This document shows positions 1 through 11,790 of a DNA stretch of 64,000 bases, piece by piece; position 1 is the first letter of the stretch, and each line of letters opens with the position of its first letter. Made by a program: the position numbers and the translations under genes. Source of the DNA: Xylaria sp. FL1777 (taxonomy: Eukaryota > Ascomycota > Sordariomycetes > Xylariales > Xylariaceae); NCBI GenBank assembly GCA_022578965.1, contig MU400516.1, positions 372,001 to 436,000 on the forward strand, given 5' to 3'. Below the pieces are notes generated by a model, which was not told where the DNA came from, ran no database searches, and saw only the letters and a list, made by a program, of their open reading frames with translations.

Positions 1-3000
1 CCGCGATGAAATCTCTGCATCCAAAGTGCCCATTTTCTCCAGCAAGTCTCATAGCTTTCTTGAAGTTTCTCGGCTGGAACCCATTCTCGCCATTGTGAAA
101 GAATATGGTTTGCTCATTCGCAGTCCACAGAAACTGGATCATGTCGAGCCGACCATGTTCCGCCGCTCCTTCTATGGGCCACCGGCCTCCAATTTCTGCA
201 GGCGGCATGTGAAGCAGTGCTCCATATTGCAGAAGCTCGGCCGCCAGATCGCAGTTACCTGAGATGGCCGCAAGCTGCAACGCGGTACCTCCCATGGCTA
301 TAGATGGCTCGGCGTTGACTTCTGCTCCGTATTGAATCAGCAGCTTGGCCATTTCAATATCCCCCTTTTCAGCCGCCATTTGAAGGGGAGTGCGTCGAAC
401 CATGTGGCGAAGCGCTGGGTTAACGTGAGCACCATAGTCGATTAGGAGCTTGACTAGTTCTTGACTTCCAATGCTGACGGCTTCAACCATAGCGGTCCGG
501 TTAATTGGGGGTCCCGGTCCTTCAACAAAGGCGACGATACTGTTAGGATCACAGCCATGATCAAGAAGTAATTTAACTACATCATAGCTATATTGCGGAA
601 AGGACTTAGCCACCCTTATTGCCACACGCAAGGGCGTTGATGCTTCGCTGCCTAGTGGATGGCACTCCCCAGCATCGAATATGTCCACAGATCCCGATTT
701 AATATATTGAGACACGAGGTCAGCTATCACTGGTCCTTGCAGAATGGCTTCTTTTAGTACATTAGTACTCAGGCCTTTGGTGACTATTTTTCGCCGATGA
801 TTCGCTTGATCAATGAGTAGTGAAAATAGGCCTGGATTCCATCGGATGGCACATGTTAAAACCATGTCGTCGGTGGCATCAGCACCTTTTTCGATCAATC
901 TTTGTGCTAGGCCGGCATCGTTTTGGGACACAGCAGCTGCAAGGCATACTGTCAAGAACTGTACAGTTGCGAGCTTAGACTCTAGTATTAAGTCACACAT
1001 CTTCTGGTCCTTCAGAGCTGGTAGAAGATATTCGTGAATTTTGAGATTATCCCATGTATCTGCTTCCCATTTTGTCGCATTTGTGTCAAACTTATCAAGC
1101 GTGAAGGCGTTGCCTATCATCTCGTAGCGAAAGTTGCAATGGGAAGAGGCCAGATAATCCTCAGCTATCGACGGGTCAATAAGACACACTAAAGGTCTAA
1201 AGGGCCATCTGCTGTCATGAGATAGACTTTCGCCAAGGATCAACAATTTTCGTGCAATACCCAAGTTGCCATTTTCTATCGCCGTAAAACAAAGAGCATG
1301 CCGCAGTCCTCGTCCGTCATTGGGTGTATATAGAGAAGCGCCTCTTTGCAGAAGCGTCAACGCTATATTCTCAAAGCCTTCGCCGATGGCGGTGTACAGG
1401 GCTTCTACCATAGAATGTGACTCCAGATTAGGGCAAGAATTTAAAAGATAAACGACAAGTTCATAATCCCCAGTCGTAACCGCAGCCTCGAGTGCGACTT
1501 CAAACCGGCCACCGCCACATAAAGAGTTAAAAATGCCTGTGTTTCTGAAAATATTGATGAATTCCGTGTTTTTAGCTGCAATAGACTCGGCCAGGGGAGT
1601 TGTTTTGCCTTCTGTTTCGTCTCTGCGAAAGTCGTCATCATCTAGGTAGAGAGTATGTGGATAGGGGTTGATGTTAGGCCTCATTGACATGACGAAGTCA
1701 ATGATAGTAGGATTTTTGCCTTTAATAGAAGCACTTAAAAGCCGCTCGGTGAGGATGTCCGATGAAGGACTGCAGTGAGGGAATACTGCTAGGAATGTCT
1801 TTGCATGACCCGTTGAAGCCGTCACTACTAGTCCCCAATCAACTTGTCCTTGAAACTTTGAAATGCATTTGCCCCCGTGACGCTCCATACAGTCATACGT
1901 AAAGTTACTGACTAGATCGGCACCTAGCTCATCTTCGCAGTGTGGTATGAACTTGGTCCAGAATTCTTCGAGAAAAAATTCGCTATGCTGAGATGGTAGG
2001 ATATGAGTAGCAATGAGAGACGCAACCTCGTCGTCTGAAACATCGACTCTGCTCATAATGTCCGCAGGAACAGCAACTCCGGCCTCAAACAACTTGCCCA
2101 GTATAGCGATATGGTGGTGAATATACCTATGCTTCATAAGTCTTGGCAGAACCCCACCAGATGGACCATAAGTTTTGCTGGGGTCGGCTTTATAAGAGAG
2201 AAGGAGATCGAACAGCCCTTCATGGCCTCGAATTGCTGCTGCTTCTAATGGAGTAAACCGCTCTTGGTCAATAAAGATTATACTGTCATTGGCGTGACCG
2301 AGACCTTCCTTGAGCAACTGAGCAACTATAACTTGCTTTCCCATATACATCGAGGCCTGGAAGAGACTTGAAGCCAATGTTATTGCTACATATTTTGGTG
2401 CAGCTCTGAAACAGCTTAATAAGGATGAGTTCAAAGTGCCATCGCATCCTAGACAGCCGTCTAAAACATCATATGTGATGTTTCTCAAGTCGTACACGCC
2501 ATTCATGATGGCCTCGAGTAGATATTGGGTAAACTTGAGTCTGCGATGGTTTTCTGGTGCCATCATCCTTTGGTTTCGCTCATTTTGTACTTGAAAATCT
2601 TGGCCAGTGAGTCTGATATTCGATGCGTCGAGATCTTGGCTCCGCGGCTCAGAATGTGACGTCACTTCATCGAGTTCGGTGATTATGCCGTTAGACCCGT
2701 CTCGAGCCTGTAAGGTACTCTGGTTATAATTGATATGAATGAGCTCTGTCGCGAGATGTCGTGAAGGAAGTTGACCTAACCAGGTGCAAGGCTGATCCAT
2801 CAGTATTGGCATTAACTGCAGTCTATCTTCAAGTGATCCACTGCGAGAGACACCAGAGTCGAATAAAGGGAGATTAATTGAGGCGTATGGCTCAGAAGTG
2901 TCAGTCACACTGGAAATGTCGGGCCCTGTAGGACGAGGACTCCCTAGTCTAAGCGTGATGTTTGTATTATCTGACAGTTGAACCCATCTTCCATCTAATC

Positions 3001-3536
3001 CCAGAACTTCAATTCGGATATGGTTCATGGGGAAAGAGGAAGAAGAGCTAGAGGCTGAACGAACAGGTGTTGGCGTTCCAATATGTTTAGCGTTGCGAGA
3101 TTTATCTTTACAATATTTCCGAGCCCGGGAAATCTGGGTTCTGGAAGCAACATGTCCGCCTATGACGACTCGACTCTTTGTCGCTTTAGGCAATCTGTCA
3201 AGTCTGTCAAGGATTGGTTTCCACTCTTCAGGACCAATGTTCTTGCGAACTTCCCATATCTTCAGTCTAGCTTCAAGTTGAGATACGCTGCAGCAAGCTA
3301 GTCAGCAAGCAGGAACGTAGGATACAGATCTGGGTGCCTCACGTGGCAGTGAATCCATATACCTCCCTCATTGACTGGGTGAGATCTTTGAGGGTGAGGC
3401 CTTTGCTCTGAGCTTCGCCTTCCGGAATGGGCTCACTTTCATTACGAGCCGTCCCTAGATATAAGGAGATAATCACATTCTTGTGGCGCTCCCATTCCTC
3501 CTCTGTGATCTTGGATGGCTGTGATAATGTCGGCAT
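1..3536 (-). CDS. Clr5-domain ankyrin-repeat protein, C-terminus cut by window edge
   Basis: Two exons, 3343-3536 and <1-3287, are joined by a 55-nt intron (3288-3342) with a GTGAG donor, a GCTGAC branch site and a CAG acceptor. About 1,160 residues lie in the window and the frame is still open at base 1. Residues ~8-85 form a Clr5 domain, the short N-terminal helical module of fungal proteins: 'EEEWERHKNVIISLYL', then 'MREVYGFTAT', then across the intron 'VSQLEARLKIWEVRKNI'. A low-similarity linker follows, then many ankyrin repeats, clearest near the left edge (for example 'RTPLQMAAEKGDIEMAKLLI', 'GGTALQLAAISGNCDLAAEL' and 'VNPALRHMV'). Ankyrin repeats mediate protein binding; the partner is unknown. 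Such genes are numerous and variable between fungal strains. I see no internal stop or frameshift across 3.3 kb of exon 2, so it is probably functional. Confidence 0.9.
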
Positions 3537-4323
3537 TAGAGCCTATAAACTGTTGATGACGAGAGAAGGGGGTTAAGGCAAAGGCTTGAGAGAATAGCTT
3601 CCTGATTGAGCGGCAGGAATGTCCAATAAACAGAAAACGGTGGCAATGATGAAAATTGTCGGTAGGTCAGGCTATGGTCGGCAGGCTCACGTACATTATA
3701 TACTTGAAAAGTAGCTTAGGCAATCCAGCCAGGTATTGGCCACGGTTTTGTCCAGGTTTTGTCCAGGTTTTGTCCACACGTACATGCATGATATTTTGGC
3801 CCCTGTTCGGTCAGGTTTGGACACATGTGGCGTTACATCTGCCATTCTACGGTCGCTTCTTACCTGCAGGTTCTGGTACAGGTACCTATTTGGTCGTTGT
3901 TTTCGGCCTGTAGGCTACTCAGCCACCACTTAACTTACCCCTGAAATGGAACTGAAGTGTAGATATTAAATACCCTCCAGTACAAAATCAGCACCAAATT
4001 ATATCTAAGGCAATTTGTTATGCATGGTTTTGGTCCTTGGACAAAACCTGTGAAGTCTACTCATCTTACCACAACTGCCCAAAGGCAACTACAGATTTTG
4101 GCTTTTTAGAATAGAATGATATAGCTGTCGTAGAATAGATATCATCTATCCGAAGTGCCTGGTCTGGAGTATTTAAACCGTGAAGACATGTCCCCCAGTG
4201 TACTCCATTAGTTAAATCTAGACTCAAACAAATGTTTTATAGATACTTCTAGACATTACCACCGAGCGCTACTACTATCAAACCCTTGCAGTTAGAGCTT
4301 TTGAGACAAAAACACAACTCGTT
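3537..4323. other. Intergenic stretch upstream of the ankyrin gene
   Basis: About 790 bases with no convincing coding frame. It should contain the promoter of the minus-strand Clr5/ankyrin gene. The visible structure is a three-copy 11-bp tandem repeat at 3744-3776 and an inverted copy of its core near 4039-4048. Confidence 0.5.
3744..3776 (+). repeat. Three perfect tandem copies of an 11-bp unit
   Basis: The unit GGTTTTGTCCA occurs at 3744-3754, 3755-3765 and 3766-3776 with no mismatch. The core reappears inverted (GGACAAAACC) at about 4039-4048. It lies ~200 bp upstream of the ankyrin gene start and could be an upstream protein-binding cluster or simple slippage. Confidence 0.85.
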
Positions 4324-4611
4324 ATGTCTTCCCCATTTCAACAACACAGTGCTCAACCGGCTGGAGATGGCGAAATCAAGTAAGGAAAGCTGTGTTGATG
4401 TTTTTCATCTGTTATTAACATTTTTCATGATAGTGTGGACCAAGGTTTACCCTATTGTTTGCAGCGGTACATCGATGCAGACGCCACAGTCGTCGAACGC
4501 ACCTCTGGACTTGTGAGGGGAAAAAGTAAATCAGCTAAGATGGACAAAAAACACATCATGAGAGCTAAAAATGCGATCGAGGAATTCGATAAGGCTTGGG
4601 CTAGAAAATGA
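4324..4611 (+). pseudogene. Small two-exon gene candidate with a frame conflict
   Basis: Exon 1 (4324-4379) starts at ATG and reads MSSPFQQHSAQPAGDGEIK-like, followed by a good GTAAGG donor. An 85-nt intron-like stretch ends with TTTGCAG at 4464. The next segment (4465-4611) reads as a convincing 48-residue end: 'RYIDADATVVERTSGLVRG', then 'MDKKHIMRAKNAIEEFDKAW', then RK and TGA. Codon use and charge pattern look coding. Exon 1 ends in phase 2, however, while the downstream frame needs phase 0. The splice as written would instead give a short 'SMQTPQSSNAPLDL' end. Either a frameshift has broken the gene, or the true first exon or splice site was missed. I do not recognise the family. Confidence 0.35.
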
Positions 4612-4770
4612 CTTGGAAGCTTGGGTTCAACATACAAGAGAATCAGAAGGCAGATTATCCATGACTATTTCTGAGTATAGATATAAGGGCTCTGTCTACT
4701 TGTAGGCTGTATCTCATTTGGAGATTTGTGGTCTTCTTAGTTGCACCTAGCTATGTTAGTTGGCTTTATA

Positions 4771-5075
4771 CGTAGGTTGGGGTCCGAAGTCTGCAATAGC
4801 CTGGACAATTGAATATAGTGCACTTTATTTACTACTTACAGTAAGTATTTCCTAATTGGGAAAGGCTTTAATGTTATGCTAGACTACTAGCAGCTTGGCA
4901 GGTTCCGTTTCGGCTTAAGAACAGTCCGTCAAGTAGAAACTATATCAGAGTTGGGCCGCCAACGGTCTGGCACAAAATTAACAGTCTTTCCTAATTAGGA
5001 AATACTATAAGTAGTAAATAAAATGCACTGTATTCAATTGTCTAGGCTATTGCCGACTTCTGGCCCCAACCTACG
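4771..5075. mobile_element. MITE-like inverted-repeat element with TA flanks
   Basis: The first ~105 bp (4771-4875) are an imperfect reverse complement of the last ~100 bp (about 4977-5075). Both arms begin CGTAGGTTGGGG read inwards and then share GACAATTGAATA and TTTATTTACTACTTA blocks. TA dinucleotides abut both ends (4769-4770 and 5076-5077), as expected for a Tc1/mariner-type insertion that duplicates TA. The ~100-bp centre has no open frame, so this would be a non-autonomous element. The arms differ mainly by transitions and a small indel, which suggests age or RIP-like decay. The family is not known to me. Confidence 0.75.
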
Positions 5076-5728
5076 TACCTTTAGCTAGGAATAAAACTTT
5101 TGGATAACTTACTTCACTTTGAGACTCAATAGATACTGCGTAAGTATCCTTGGTGGCTTTCCAGAACCTCTGGCATGGGTCTGGAGAAAAAGAAAAAAAG
5201 GCTTGACCACAAAAATTCTCTAAATAAAGCTACATACGTAGTACCTAGGTCCACAAGGCAAGGCTTTGAATCCGAAGCCGATGTCTATCGATCCCTCGAT
5301 GTCCTGGGCTTATCATGGTTGTCTACATTCAAACTGGCAGTGAATTAATTGAACATCATACGTTCTAGAAGAATGAATTATATTTAATTGACCTCTTTTC
5401 ACGTTGTTTTGGTTTTGTTGTTAACGATGAACTGACGATTGCCTAATACCTAATGTTGTTAAGTACTGATAAGCGTCTGCTGATTAATCGTAGCGTAGCT
5501 CCGTTTTGCTATTAGCGTCCTGACCCCACCACCAAATAGTAGGTACCTAAGTACCTTAGTCGGTAAGCTTTACTTCAGGTGAGCGCCAGCTGGTCACTAC
5601 CTCGTCTCGGGCCGGCCACTTTTCTTCTTGTCCACAATCGGCCCAAACCCGAAAAATAATATTGTACCATTACCAACCTTAACATCCCAAAGCTTCAACA
5701 TAACATTTCCCGCCAACAACCATCTACA

Positions 5729-6147
5729 ATGGCGAAGCGCACAACCAGTACGTGGAAGGTCTGTATTTATTTATTTAATTTTACTAATTGAACTTGCAGA
5801 GGTCGGCATAACCGGCAAGTATGGTACCCGATACGGTGCCTCACTTCGCAAACAAGTCAAGCGTTTTGAGATCACCCAGCACTCTCGCTATGGCTGGTAA
5901 GTCGTTCTGAGTCTTGATACGGTCGATAGCTAATGGAAAACTAGCCCATTCTGCGGTCGCACATCAGTTCGACGGTCCTCTGTAGGAATCTGGACATGCA
6001 GAGGCTGCTCAAAGACGTTGGCTGGCGGCGCCTATACCCTCTCGTCAGTTATTTCGTATCCCTCGTCTTTACACCATCTAACAGCATTCAAGTACCCCCG
6101 CCGCCACAGCGATGCGATCGACTTTACGACGACTCCGAGAACTCTAG
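5729..6147 (+). CDS. rpl43: 60S ribosomal protein eL43 (L37Ae), divergent copy
   Basis: Four exons: 5729-5747, 5800-5896, 5945-6043 and 6093-6147, giving 89 residues. Introns are 52, 48 and 49 nt with donors GTACGT, GTAAGT and GTCAGT and acceptors CAG, TAG and AAG. The protein opens [20 protein letters not shown], has the C4 zinc site as CPFC (39-42) and CRGC (57-60), and ends in the conserved [21 protein letters not shown]. eL43 is a structural protein of the large ribosomal subunit and binds rRNA through its zinc ribbon. Compared with the very conserved fungal family, this copy has several unusual core residues ([21 protein letters not shown]) and stops a few residues early. It may be a paralogue or just a divergent orthologue. 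The first exon codes for only six full codons. Confidence 0.88.
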
Positions 6148-6149
6148 AC

Positions 6150-8910
6150 GCGCTAGGAAAACTGAAGGCTCTGGGAGAAATTTGGGCTCTGAATGATGGC
6201 ATGGCTTTCTGGCAGGTAGAGGAATGGAATTCTACTACGCAGTCACTATGGACTGAATACTACGTTTGCCATGTTGAATTGGCAATGGAAGGAGGCCACA
6301 GATCATCAAGTCCATTAATAAAGTAAAGTCACCGGCGCCTTCTTTGCATGCCGTGATCTGATGTGTGTGTCCACTGAACTGTACGCCGCGGGAAGAATAC
6401 TGGCCTCCGGAGAATCACACCCACCTGAATGCCTGTCTATACCTGGCCGAATGGGTGCGATATCAATGAGACAGAGAGATTGAGCCCGGAGGAACTGTTT
6501 TGGCCACACGTTACCTGGTCAGATGGTCGAATTCGAATGGGTTTGAAGGCCAACGACGAGTACTTTCTTCCACCTTGTGGTCTTCATGGACGGCGATGGG
6601 AACCTCCCATGGAACAAGGATCGGCGTGCCCAGGTACTATGGCACGTATGCCGAGGTGCGCGAGTAGTCACAAGATTACAGGCAATCGCGGCCGAAGTAG
6701 GTTACGGGACCGGACCAAAGTCTGCGGGATTGACATCTGCATAGATCCTATCCTGGATTCAGCATCGTGGTACATCAACACTGTTGTACATGCTCCACCA
6801 ATCTCTCTGGAAAGCTGTAATAAGTTGACTTGGTTGTAAGTTTACGCGAATATAGATTGACTAGTAATAGGTATCCCGCCCTTTCCAATTTCGTTTGACA
6901 GAGAGCGTATACTGCACCGGGTTATTGATCGCATAAACTGCATCTATTCCTACTACCTATGCCGACGACTCCAGTTGGACCGGAGTTGGATACAGCGATA
7001 CGACAAAATCAGTGTTATCCTGCCCAAGTCCATATTAAGGAAGGTCTGAGCGGATGTCGAGCATAGCGTCATTAATCAACTTCTTCTTGACGGGCTCTCG
7101 GCGCGGAAAATAGTGTTCTGCTCAAGTTATATCCGCCGCCGCGATGTATGGGACGGGCTTGGGAAACCTATACCTGCATGGACAACAAGTAGACCACTCG
7201 AAAAGTTGATGCAGAGTTTGAAGACCCATTGAAGACACTGGAAGGCTTCAATGACAGTTCTGATGGTATTGGCAGTAGCGCTGCAATTATCTAGCCGGAT
7301 CATTACGCGGGGATGTTTGCAATTGCCGCTGATTCTGCAGCCCCTTTCTCAGAATACTCTAGCCAACACGATGCCAGCAGAGCAAATGATACTGAATAAC
7401 AATTGATGACTCCAGTCTACGGCACCGAGGTTAAACTGGGTCATAACACCAAGGTCAGTTGACCCTTTTCCAAGCCAGACAGCCACTCAGCTCCCGCATT
7501 AGACCTGGGAACTAAATGGTTAACTATCAATTTCTTCAGACAGCAGAGGTATGAATAACTTTCAGAATTAAAACATACCTCGCTAAAAGGATGAGACAAG
7601 ACTGCAAACGATGAGTTCGATATATTGTTGAGGGCCATTAAAGAGGAGCTCTTTGCTTCTAATGCGTACATTTTACTCTACTTCCTACACTAGTTCTCTC
7701 TGGAGAAGAGAGAGCATAACGTAACCAGATCTAGATTTATGTAAATGCTGGCCTAGACTTCATTGGAACTTTTCTGTCGGGTCCAAGACCGCTGCAAAGC
7801 TTGATAGAAAAGGGACTACAAATGACGAAGTACTCCCTTCTTATTGTCAAGCTTAGGGAGGAGCTTCGAGACGAATACCAAACTTGTATCCTAGATGTTC
7901 AGGGTATCATTCGCAAGACTGTGAGAGAATCTTGTGATCTCTGGCGCTACTACAGTCTGTTTATAGCGAAGACCCCACCCGCATCCGTTGCACATCAGAT
8001 CATCCGATACCAACAAGACTCACCAGATCCGTTACGTCGGCTATGAGGACTTTCTTAAGTACCTATGGACTCACTTTTTAACATGGACGACTAGCAACTT
8101 GAGATCTTTGAATGAATCACACGGCTGTAGTGGTTCCGCGGGGTGAGCTTTTCTCTATACTGTGCCAAGTATGGACTCCAGTATCCCCCCATGATCAAAG
8201 AGTCTGTCTACGAGTCATAGTTAACACGATCTACTATTGGCGATTCTCTATAGTCCGCCTTATTTCGAGTACAAGGACGACGGCTTGAATCATTTTCGGC
8301 TTTGAGGAGAACTGTATCGCCTTCAAGACTACACCAGGTAAATACACACAAATGTTCGAATAAGCAAGCATGACCAGGTCTGCAGCACCTACACACGCTG
8401 CTGCGACCGGCTACTTATGGTTCGTTGACCACCTTCCATCTAGCAACTCATTTACTACAAGGCGATGTTCTGTAGCCAAAAGAAACATTTTATAAACTCG
8501 TCGCCGATGCCCACGATACTCAAAATAATCAAGCTGATCAAAGACCTTAGGTTAATGTAGGCAACTAGTCCTCTAGCGATTACACCGGCCAAGCACTCAT
8601 AAAGGGCCAGAATATCCGAGCGTTCTCCTTCCAATCAATGGTCAACTAAAAATCTCCCTGCATCGTTAGGTGAACTTGAAGATACAAGTGAATGCTTGCT
8701 CCTTTAGCGGAATCCCTCCTATCACATGCGCTTCATCTCAAGATAACAGGCAGATATTAGTTTCGGTAGTCCTAGGCAACTAACAATACTACCGGTATTT
8801 CCCCTCACTTAGCACTTACAGTTATTCTGCTTCCTGTTATCTCGAACTGAGCACTAGAAGAGATAATATAATAAAGAGTCTAATAAGATCCCAACTTATA
8901 CATGACACAT
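6150..8910 (+). pseudogene. Decayed coding-like sequence of unknown origin
   Basis: No long open frame exists, but protein-like stretches appear in shifting plus-strand frames. Examples are 'EYWPPENHTHLNACLYLAEW' near 6400, 'GRIRMGLKANDEYFLPP' near 6530, 'VINQLLLDGLSARKIVF' near 7070, 'TKYSLLIVKLREELRDEYQT' near 7830 (open from 7801 to 8046), 'YEDFLKYLWTHFLTW' near 8045 and 'FYKLVADAHDTQNNQ' near 8495. Stops and frame changes separate them. This is what an old gene or transposon remnant looks like. I cannot name the family and the boundaries are approximate. It follows directly after the divergent eL43 gene. Confidence 0.35.
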
Positions 8911-11661
8911 ATTTCCAAGCCTCTCATAGTCGTTTAAATTTACCGAATGTTTCGTAGCCTCAGTAACTCAATTACCATTGAAACGAACACCAAGTTCGCC
9001 AAGACAGCAGTTCATCTTCGAACTCAAACAGCTACAAACAGTTAACTTCTCAGCACATCGCCGAACCACACTAATTGCCCCAATCACCACCAGCTACAAA
9101 CTCACCAACAAAACTAGGGTGTGCTCAACAACGCCTCACGCCGTAACGAATACGGCCAGTATCGACGCCACGCGTAAACCGTCCATTCGGTGAACAACGT
9201 CCAACGAGCCTCCTCATTAAAGGGCGCGCCCATCCGACGATGCTCTAATTCCGCACGTCCTTCCGTCTAGTCAGCTAGCTACAAGCCATGGACAAGAAAA
9301 ATACGCAGTCGGCATCTTTCCCCGCTCTACTCTACTCTACTCTACGACATCAGCGCTAATAACCAAGGACAAGAAAATAAAACAAAGCGAGATTACGAGG
9401 CGGCGATCTCATCAGCCTCAGCGGCAACGAAATAATACCGAAGTCGCACGGACGTCGCATGCGGGTGAGGAGGAGTAAGCAAAGCAAGCAAACAAAGCAG
9501 CACGAGGCGAGGCTGGGTCGTCGGGGAAAAAAAAGACCTTTCCCCCGTGATTTGTCTCATTCACATGTACATATGTTCGCGAGGGTTCTGCAAATGTACG
9601 TATACGCATACGCATATGTCGAGTCCGCCCCGGGCCGCGCCGTGGGTCGGTAGAATACATAGGGAGGGAGGTGGACAGGTAAGGAGGTCGCAATGCGATG
9701 GCAGGTAGGCCATCAATTTCCGCAATGGGACCGAAATGGCCGGCCCTGCTGCGCATGGCCAGGCCCACGTCGTACTGGGAGAGACCGCGCGTCTGACGAG
9801 GATAAGGTGTTTTTTCTTCATTTCGACCGCGTCGGAATAATATCAGCCTGCCGAGAGACACCGTCTCTATCTTCGTGAGAGTGGTGCGATGGCGCGAACC
9901 CGGTGTAGCGTGGCTATGGTAATGTAGTAGTACGTAGTAAGAGGCAAATGACGATGTAAGGGATAGTAGAAGAGGGGGGGCTGGGCGGTATGACGGAAAG
10001 ATGATGATTATTATCAAAGGGATCCAGTATTTGGCGGAAATACTTTCTAGTCTAGATCGTCGTGTAATATTATAGTTATTTCCACTAAGTACGATGCTGC
10101 GGGACGTTCAGAATAATGTTTTGGTAGGCATAGTAGTGCAATTAGTATACAGCGGGGATGTCATATGCCCCATCGTTAAACGTTGGTTTTTCTGGATCGG
10201 AGCGTATTCATCCAGTCGGGAACTTATCTCGCCCTACAAGAGACATGGTGGGAAGCGTCAGGAACGAGAAACAAGCGTGGCATTAAGCGCGATGGGTGTG
10301 GACATCTTGTTGATGAGATCTGGGGCGAGGATGTCGAATCAGACCATAGAAGACGCGTCTGCTAATTCTCATTCGCCAGAGCTCTCTCGTGGCCTACCAG
10401 GATGAGCTCGTTGCGGTTTTGGGAAAGTGGTGGAACTCTCGTGGGGATGGGAGGCAAAGGTGATGGGTGGAATCATTGGTCCTTTGAATGTGGTAGGACG
10501 TCGAAGACGAGATCACGCGAAGATGAGGACTTCATGAGGCTGAAAGCTACGATACCTATCTAGATAGGGCGAGCCTCCTATTTGTTCCGACTTCCGTTCG
10601 GACGTTTGCCTGGATAGAAGAAAAGTCGACGCCATCGGCAGATCATTTCGGCCCGGAAGAGCACAAGCTGAGCTCTAATTCCACGGCGCGTGACCGATTA
10701 GCAATTCCAAAAATCAAGAAGAATTACGACGTAAACGGAAGACGTTGATTGTGGCTTTAAACCGGGGAAAGCGTGGCGCTTCGGGAATTGATTGACAATA
10801 GGTAGTCATGGACGTGAACCTCATTCAGTCTTCAACTGGCAATCTCAGGCACTTTACTCATCTTGTTATCCTGGACCAGTGGCCAAAACAAGATATTTAG
10901 TGGGCAAACCTAACGCCTTTCATCAAGTACTATTTATGCTGTACCTGGTCCATTTCAGATGGAAATGATGGTCAAGCAGATAGACCGAGGCATTAAACAG
11001 TGACGGCCTTCACTTTGTCATCGGGCTTCATTTCAGGCGTTGCCGGGGCCATCTGGACGCTGATTCGTGCCCGGATTGAGGACCAAGAGCGGTGGTGCAT
11101 CGTGGATCGCTCGTCATCTCAGCCACTGGCCGAGACGAGGCCCCCTCATGCCGCCTCTCCACCGTGTCATGCAACGTCGAGGTCATCCCATCCACATCCC
11201 ATCCACTCCCCATCAGAAACGGGCAAGCCATGGGAGCGCGTCGTCCATGTCAGGACCACAACCGTTCTCGAAGTGGAAGAGCCGTGGACGGGCCTGGTGC
11301 TTATCGACGACCTGCAGAATGCGGCGACGCTGAGGAGTGGACTGCTGCACCAGTCAGACGGCGCGCCGGGACTGAAGTGGACGTCTTCGCATTTTGTGAT
11401 TATTGAGCCTCAATTCCATCCTGGATGTAAAATGCGAAGCACCGCAAAACGGGTACCGTAGCATTGTAGTCGCACTGTCGTATCTACTACCTGCCTTGTC
11501 TAGTCGCCTTAATGCTTGCTGCCTTCTCTGGCGCCATGTTGAAACGACAGAAAAGAAACGCCACTCTGCATAACCTATACAGTACCTACTCGAGGAGAGT
11601 GGATTGGAATAGGTATGGCCAAGCGGACGGATGCAGCACGTCTACCTACCCTTCACCACCC

Positions 11662-11681
11662 TTTTTTTTTTTTTTTTTTTT
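11662..11681 (+). repeat. Poly-T tract of 20 bases
   Basis: Twenty consecutive T residues follow a C-rich run. Nothing suggests a retroelement body next to it, so simple homopolymer expansion is the plain reading. Confidence 0.9.
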
Positions 11682-11756
11682 CATCCTCGGCTATTTAAAA
11701 TAGAAAGCGAAGGAACATAATATAGAGTAGAGAGAGAGGTAAGGATTGAGAGTGAG

Positions 11757-11790
11757 AGACAGATAGACAGACAGACAGACAGACAGAGAG
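11757..11790 (+). repeat. GACA tetranucleotide microsatellite
   Basis: An interrupted (GACA)n run (GACAGATAGACAGACAGACA and onward) with about six clean units, flanked by GA-rich sequence. Confidence 0.85.

Noticed and set aside
1441..1641. 66-codon minus-strand frame
   Set aside because: It overlaps exon 2 of the ankyrin gene in another frame; the long continuous frame is the real one.
9418..10017. 199-codon minus-strand open frame
   Set aside because: It starts at TTG, not ATG, the translation is low-complexity at both ends and no domain or splice support is visible.
11000..11461. 153-codon plus-strand open frame
   Set aside because: It starts at GTG; the overlapping frames on the same bases are equally open, which reflects GC-rich composition rather than coding.
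11662..11681. Poly-T tract as the tail of a minus-strand retroelement
   Set aside because: No reverse-transcriptase-like frame, target duplication or promoter box is found beside it.
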